64,000 nucleotides of DNA from Pyxicephalus adspersus (taxonomy: Eukaryota > Chordata > Amphibia > Anura > Pyxicephalidae). The notes beneath the pieces were generated by a model that was not told the origin of the DNA, searched no databases, and saw nothing but the letters and a program-made list of their open reading frames with translations. Every line of letters starts with the position of its first letter. Position 1 is the stretch's first letter. The translations under genes and the position numbers were made by a program. Below, piece after piece: positions 58,801 through 64,000 of this stretch. The stretch lies in contig NC_092869.1 of assembly GCF_032062135.1 (NCBI RefSeq), positions 44,008,822 through 44,072,821 of the forward strand, read 5' to 3'.

Positions 58801-59415
58801 TGAAAAATGTTTTCAAATAACAATCCGGTGGAGTCTCAGGTGTTATATTGTATATCGCATTTCCTAGTAATCAAAATAATGACAAAGACATAAGGCGCAG
58901 TAATAAGATTATACTATGTAATACAGTTACTGGTCCACACCTGACCACCCCAATAACTTGCTCCACGTCTTAAGGGTTCTTATCAGAAATAGACTTATAT
59001 AAGGGAAAATAATAACAGTATTCTCATTGGATTCTTTGTAACTCAGGTAGCCAGGAGGTAGCCATCCCTTTCCAATCAGCTCTGTTCCCCTTAACCCCAC
59101 TGCCATTCCCCTACTAAAATAGGAAGAAATACAGATTAGTAATCTTTCCTCCAGGTAAATTAAGAGGCACCAACCCTAAAATGGCTAAGTAAATGCAAGA
59201 AAGGAAAAAGAAAGAAAGAGACTGGGTTTTATGGCAATTTAAAGTATATTCATTGTCAACGATCACATACATTTGTAATGAAAACATTCACACGTTTTTA
59301 AGATAATATCTAGTTTTAGGTAGGTCAGTCACATTAGGGGTGTAAGACAACTTTCTATACAAGGGAATCCCTACGGTAAATGAGAGAAGATATAATGTCT
59401 CGTGTCCCCACATGT
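58801..59415. other. Unassigned AT-rich sequence
   Basis: No feature recognised. Confidence 0.45.
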
Positions 59416-59557
59416 AACAATATACTGGTACCATCCAAGATTTGGTTGTACCAACCTAGGACATTTACCTAATCATCCCTATGATCACCGTGTAGTCATC
59501 TCCTGATACTTACATCTCCAAGATGCCGGATATCTTAGATGGTACCAGTATATTGTT
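59416..59557. repeat. Inverted repeat, 26-bp arms, 90-bp spacer
   Basis: The left arm 59416-59441 and right arm 59532-59557 are reverse complements with one mismatch; core AATATACTGGTACCATC. No TIR family recognised. Confidence 0.9.
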
Positions 59558-61056
59558 CAAATTTTTTAAAGAATCAATGTAATTGGTATAATCTTTATCA
59601 TTTTTACTTTTATGAAGTTTGAAGTTCCACTCCATCTTATTGGTGCACAGAAGAGCCATTTCCACTGCAAGGATGATTTCAGCTTTCAGCTGGATTCCAG
59701 CACCTAGGTGTATAAATATCTTTCTGGGGATTACAATGGATGACACCAGAGATGAGTTCATGGCTGTTAAAGAAACACAAGTCAAGTAAAAGGTGTTTTT
59801 ATGTATTTATGCAGAGAGCCGACCTCGCCCTCTATTATATTAGTGATCACCCAGACCTGACACTGAATATTCACATTACTCTCACTTCTACACAGGAATG
59901 CGGCGTGCAGGAACATTCCTCCGTCATGATACCTGTCAGAAAAGAAAAACCTGTTTTTATGAGGATAAAACAGCCACAACCTGCCTATAAAATCTATTTT
60001 TGCATTTTTGCTCTATGTTTTTGAGTCATAATCTCTCATCCAAACAAGAACACAAAAATCAAAAAAGCAGCAGACTCTCCAGGCCACTTATTCTGCCATC
60101 ACCCTTCTGTGTTCCCATCCTAGTTCACTGAAGCTATATCTAACCTATATCTAATAAACTATAACAAAGCCTCCAGTACTGGACTCCAGGTCATGTAATC
60201 TCTGCTGGTCAGTGTTACACCCAATCCTACCTCCAGCAGATGTCATGTGACCTGCTGCCTAGGCTTTCTGATATGTGAGCAGTTCAACAGCTCTAAGTTA
60301 GCCTTGGCATGCGACTCCATGGTAGGAATACAACATTTTTTCTGGGATGTCATTCATTGCTCTGTGTGGTCCTGTTCATGATTTGTGGCCCCATTCCTAA
60401 AGTGAGCTTCTGGTAATTTAAGCCGGCCTGTGCTATTAATCTGTTAGCTGCTACTTATAAATAGTAAAGTCAGAGTAATAAAGATGCCACATGTAATGCT
60501 TTCAAGTTGAACTCCAGTTCCCCTCTGCTACCCTAAAATTTCCTTTGTATTTTTTAAATCCTATATACCCTTTAGTCTTTTGACTGGTCTGTTATTATCA
60601 CAGATACATCCCCTTCTTCTACAGGAGAAGAAGATGGCGTTCTTTTCACTGTCCTGAGGTTTTATTTCCATAGCAGCGTGTGGTTGCTGCTGCGCAGGAG
60701 CACTGTGAGCCCAGGGTGCTGAAGATAAGCTCCTCGGGGGTGTGTCCATGACAGCCTGGTTCACAGGACGTTGATCTGATTGAGCTGACTGTCATTCAGT
60801 CTAGAAGAGGACTGACTCTAGATTTCATATAGGGGAGTCTGAGGAGAAGATGAGCATTGCAGTAAAAACAAAGCAGCCTACCAAAGCCCTGTTGATACTT
60901 TTTTTTGTATTGTTTGGCAGTCATAACAAAGAAATTAATGTTCTCTGTAACTTTGTATTTTTCTATTACGTAAAGTTGTGCCGGAGATCCACTCACAGAG
61001 CACAACAACCCATCAGTCGGACTTTATCCCTGCACAGCATCATCAATGCAGCTTGG
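59558..61056. other. Unassigned sequence up to gap
   Basis: Small frames only. Followed by N at 61057-61738. Confidence 0.45.
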
Positions 61057-61738
61057 NNNNNNNNNNNNNNNNNNNNNNNNNNNNNNNNNNNNNNNNNNNN
61101 NNNNNNNNNNNNNNNNNNNNNNNNNNNNNNNNNNNNNNNNNNNNNNNNNNNNNNNNNNNNNNNNNNNNNNNNNNNNNNNNNNNNNNNNNNNNNNNNNNNN
61201 NNNNNNNNNNNNNNNNNNNNNNNNNNNNNNNNNNNNNNNNNNNNNNNNNNNNNNNNNNNNNNNNNNNNNNNNNNNNNNNNNNNNNNNNNNNNNNNNNNNN
61301 NNNNNNNNNNNNNNNNNNNNNNNNNNNNNNNNNNNNNNNNNNNNNNNNNNNNNNNNNNNNNNNNNNNNNNNNNNNNNNNNNNNNNNNNNNNNNNNNNNNN
61401 NNNNNNNNNNNNNNNNNNNNNNNNNNNNNNNNNNNNNNNNNNNNNNNNNNNNNNNNNNNNNNNNNNNNNNNNNNNNNNNNNNNNNNNNNNNNNNNNNNNN
61501 NNNNNNNNNNNNNNNNNNNNNNNNNNNNNNNNNNNNNNNNNNNNNNNNNNNNNNNNNNNNNNNNNNNNNNNNNNNNNNNNNNNNNNNNNNNNNNNNNNNN
61601 NNNNNNNNNNNNNNNNNNNNNNNNNNNNNNNNNNNNNNNNNNNNNNNNNNNNNNNNNNNNNNNNNNNNNNNNNNNNNNNNNNNNNNNNNNNNNNNNNNNN
61701 NNNNNNNNNNNNNNNNNNNNNNNNNNNNNNNNNNNNNN

Positions 61739-63099
61739 GTCCAGAAAATGTAAACATTGATTATTTTATTTTCCAGTATTGAAGGGTGAGAGAAGGGAAC
61801 GTTTATTTCTACAGATCTATAATCAGACATAACATTGGTTCCATTGTAGAAGGGGCACCGCCGAGGGTATTCGAGATCCTGAAGATGACGGATAAATATT
61901 TGAACCATCACCAAGTCTGGAAATATCACAAACATTTTCCTGTCCTCCTGTAAGTCTGTCTGTCAGCGCTGAGATGTTCTAGGACATTATAATTTATGGT
62001 CAGCATATTTATGTATTTTTATACGCTCCGGCAGGGGTCATTGGGGACTTGGCAGGAAGGAAGGGCAGAGAGGAGCGCGAACAATAGAGAAGTCACTCAT
62101 ACATACAGCGTGCACATCGCCATATGACTGGAATCGCTTCATACCATAACCTTTCACCCTCTTAAAGTGCACCAGTCACTAAAATACAATGCAGAGGAAC
62201 TATACTGGGGAAGCTACAGACGCTGGGAGCCACAAATAAAAGGATGTGGAATATGGAGGGCAGAAGCAATCAGATGCCAAAATCAGAGGTTTTAGAATAT
62301 TTTACTTATTGACAAAATATTCTTCATTGAGAACATTCATTAATACATGTTATAGAGAGCTGGCTGCAATATTCAAATATAAACCTCTACATTAGCAGAG
62401 TGTGACAATATAAATATTGCTAAAGGCTCTGTTACATATAATTTTTGTATTGGATTATAATATAATTAGGAAACCATATGGAGTAATGTATTGTATGTAA
62501 GATCATCATGTCACCATCTCAGATATATGAGAAATACAGTATAATAATAATAATAGATAATAATACAAGATAGACATATGGACAATGCATTAAATGGAAT
62601 TATAAAACAGTTGAAATACATTTAGGAGAAAGCAATATTTAATCCAGCTTGCAATGTTTTATATCTAAGACCAACTCATTCACCATAATGAGGAGAAAAT
62701 TTCTAATATTAAAAAATAATTTCTGCCGTTACACAAGGTTCCCGGGTTCCTGCTCCTGGGAGATGAGGCGTTGAATGTTTGGTAATAGGTTGATACAACC
62801 GGAGGAATATTTACTTAACTTTAGTAAATTGTATTGGCGTAGCCCCAAGCTGCTTATGCGTCTCCAGCACAGGCGCGGGTAGAGTCACTTAATAAACCAG
62901 CTGCCCATAGCTGCAGGAGGGTCGCGGAGTGCACAGAATTTTTGCAGGCTTATATACTGCGTGTGATACTTTTTATTTGTATTGTTTAGGGCAAAGTTTA
63001 GGGAAATGTTTTATCAGTCCCAACAGTAAAGATACACAGAGGTCCCACTCGTAAAAAAATACGAACTGGTATTATAAACTGCACATGTTTCGGACAGGC
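61739..63099. other. Unassigned AT-rich sequence
   Basis: An AATAATAATAATAG tract lies near 62541. No gene recognised. Confidence 0.45.
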
Positions 63100-63205
63100 T
63101 CCTCCTTCTGTGTCATTGTTTGTATCTGTTTGTCATTTGGAAGCTCTTTTTAATGTACAGCACTGTGTAATATGTTGGTGCTATACAAATACAGAGTAAT
63201 AATAA
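63100..63205 (+). repeat. SINE-type 3' tail fragment
   Basis: CTCCTCCTTCTGTGTCATTG, TTTGTATCTGTTTGTCATTT, TGTACAGCACTGTG and TAATATGTTGGTGCTATAC, then AATAATAAT. Same order as 25235-25372. Confidence 0.8.
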
Positions 63206-64000
63206 TGTAAATGGTGAGGACTACAATATTTGGTGCTCATATTGAGTCATCTTAGCTCATATCGAGTCATATTGGATACACTATAATATAAAATATACAA
63301 AAATAATATAAAATGAAATCCGCTATATATAACTTAAAGTTATATAAATTACTAATAGCTATATATAACTAAAAGTTACGTAAGCTGTCACTTACCAAGC
63401 CTCCATATTGGTCAGTGATGGCACCTAATATATTAAACATCCAATAAAAAAGAGGAATGAGAATAAGGCAAAGCTTAAAATTGGCCAGACATTATGAAAT
63501 GTGCAAATATGTTCATCTGCATCTATATTGATCTGCTAATTTTTCATGTGTTCAGTTGAATTGTTCTAATTAGTTGAGTGTCTAAAAACTTCATAAACTA
63601 AAAATAATAAAATCACTTTAACATTGTGAAATCGTGAAAAAAAAAGTTGACTGTAAAATTTGATTTGAACAAAATTTTGACAAAATTTGCTCCCATTCTA
63701 GTAGAATGAAGGCTTGCATTAATTTCTAAGGGAGGTCAAGTGGAATCAAGACATGAGTTTCGAGGGATATGTATGTTCAACTTCATTCTACATTGTGGAA
63801 TTTCTCTGCTTTTATGTAGAATTTCGGTAAAATCAAGGCTTACAATAATTATAAGGTAGAATCAAACTTTTTGATCATAAAGAGAGGTCCATCTCCATCT
63901 GTTAGCTGGTATACAATTGGCCCAAAAAGTAAAAATGGGCATTGGTGTCACTTTTAGGGTGAAAATGTTTAAATAGGCCAGGAAGTTTCGTAATGAAATT
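63206..64000. other. Unassigned AT-rich sequence
   Basis: A TATATATAACT...AAAGTTA block is repeated at about 63320-63380. No gene recognised. Confidence 0.45.

Noticed and set aside
1..64000. A new multi-gene biological system (operon, defence island or similar)
   Set aside because: No convincing protein-coding genes are present; the window is repeats and non-coding vertebrate-type DNA. The hammerhead-like fold-back is the closest candidate and is reported as such.

Overview
The window looks like non-coding nuclear DNA from a vertebrate, most likely a frog (Anura). I infer this from repeats that recur here: a tRNA-headed SINE of about 330 bp whose 3' tail (core near GTACAGCGCTG, then TGTTGGCGCTATA, then AAT repeats) I associate with anuran genomes; short hAT, TTAA-duplicating and TA-duplicating elements; and a CR1-type LINE end. 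I see no bacterial, organellar or viral gene organisation and no convincing host protein-coding exon. Open frames are short, or exist because they cross tandem repeats or N gaps.

Layout. 1-7.2 kb: a LINE-like 3' end, a fragment of a palindromic element, an N gap, a 26-bp minisatellite, and a 61-bp minisatellite locus split by a hAT-like element. 8.7-12 kb: a 27-bp array, a large fold-back whose two arms each carry a hammerhead-ribozyme-like core, and a 77-bp array. 13-18 kb: a SINE, the main 61-bp array with higher-order structure, a complete hAT element with a perfect 8-bp target duplication, and a TTAA element. 18.7-25.2 kb: a degenerate repeat block, a SINE, a long quiet stretch and a 40-bp minisatellite. 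27-37.7 kb: three copies of a multi-hairpin MITE (one inside a TTAGGG-like degenerate array), 28-bp and 122-bp arrays, a palindromic element, and a LINE reverse transcriptase remnant beside a gap. 40-54 kb: a 31-bp array largely hidden by a gap, several SINEs (three of them split by later insertions), a hAT relic with a BED zinc-finger remnant, and 30-bp and 23-bp arrays. 54-64 kb: mostly unique AT-rich sequence with a few weak repeats, an inverted repeat and one gap.

The elements do not form a pathway, but they record an insertion history: SINEs came first and were later broken by hAT, CR1 and TTAA elements. Several CpG-retaining blocks in unique sequence could be conserved regulatory elements, and three CTCF-like motifs are visible. 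Seven N gaps (1465-2266, 3914-4031, 24745-24820, 34134-34920, 36999-37513, 40490-41449, 61057-61738) limit the reading; three of them interrupt tandem arrays. The most unusual observation is the pair of hammerhead-like cores at about 9.66 and 10.51 kb; whether they have activity is unknown.
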